5,402 nucleotides of DNA from Verrucomicrobiales bacterium (GTDB lineage Bacteria; Verrucomicrobiota; Verrucomicrobiia; Verrucomicrobiales; V1-33), in NCBI GenBank assembly GCA_028293305.1, contig JAQGPD010000580.1, positions 1-5,402 of the forward strand, read 5' to 3'. This document shows positions 5,199 to 5,402 of the stretch, in pieces; positions within the stretch are counted from its first letter, which is position 1, and each line of letters begins with the position of its first letter. The translations under genes and the position numbers were made by a program. Under the pieces are notes generated by a model. It had not been told where the DNA came from. It ran no database searches and worked only from the letters and a program-made list of their open reading frames with translations.

Positions 5199-5402
5199 AT
5201 GAAAACCTCCCTCTCCGTTCTAACCCTGGCCCTCGCCGCCAGCGCCCTGACCGTTATTGCCCAGACCACCACCCCAGGTCCCGGCCCCGCGCCCGCGACC
5301 GGAAATTCCGGCGGTCCCTCCGCCGACCCCGCCGCAGGTGGAGCCGCCTCCATCGCGGAAACCAAATCCTCCCCAACGGCCGGACAAATCGCTCCCACCG
5401 AA
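5199..5402 (+). CDS. N-terminus of a secreted protein with low-complexity leader region (3' end outside window)
   Basis: The ATG at 5199 begins a clear Sec signal peptide: MKTS, a hydrophobic core LSVLTLALAASALTV, and a likely cut after Ala21 (VIA/Q). Residues 22-68, the last in the window, are rich in Pro, Gly, Ala, Thr and Ser with no recognisable domain, as seen in the linker just after the signal peptide of many exported proteins. The frame is still open at the window end, so size and function are unknown. There is no Shine-Dalgarno; the bases before the ATG are C-rich (AATCCCTCCC). It is divergent from the antiporter gene across a 349-base gap and probably has its own regulated promoter. 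Confidence 0.85.
   Translation, partial: MKTSLSVLTLALAASALTVIAQTTTPGPGPAPATGNSGGPSADPAAGGAASIAETKSSPTAGQIAPTE

Overview
The window is a GC-rich stretch of bacterial chromosome carrying five protein genes, two of them cut by the window ends. The base composition, strong G/C preference at third codon positions, lack of Shine-Dalgarno sequences before the chosen starts, and a secreted thioredoxin-like protein of the 'TGSDWCxWC' type all fit the Planctomycetes-Verrucomicrobia group, most likely a verrucomicrobial relative. That assignment is an inference from style; there is no rRNA or other marker gene here.

Layout: (1) 3-893 (+) is the C-terminal part of a large protein that looks like a glycoside hydrolase, with an amidotransferase-like domain and a C-terminal beta-rich domain. 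(2) 1005-2051 (-) is a secreted thioredoxin-fold protein with a CVWC active site, a helical TPR-like C-terminal region and a Lys/Ala/Glu/Pro tail. (3) 2210-3031 (+) is an unrecognised envelope protein with a signal peptide, an Ala/Pro linker, two membrane segments and a small C-terminal domain. (4) 3089-4849 (-) is a clear YbaL/Kef-type CPA2 cation:proton antiporter with a C-terminal NAD-binding RCK domain. (5) 5199-5402 (+) is the start of a secreted protein with a low-complexity N-terminus.

The genes alternate in direction, so each is probably its own transcription unit. Ends converge at 894-1004 and 3032-3088; starts diverge at 2052-2209 and 4850-5198. Nothing points to a shared pathway. 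The common theme is the cell envelope: three proteins carry Sec signal peptides and one is a multi-spanning transporter.

I did not find an obvious new multi-gene system. The points worth a second look are small and mostly non-coding: a two-part sequence motif repeated just after the stop codons of both minus-strand genes; a tandem 11-bp repeat in the 349-base divergent region before the last gene; a 35-base hairpin in the other divergent region; and the window's one strong, well-spaced Shine-Dalgarno sequence, which serves a short ORF overlapping the thioredoxin-like gene in another frame. No tRNA, rRNA, CRISPR array or insertion sequence was seen.
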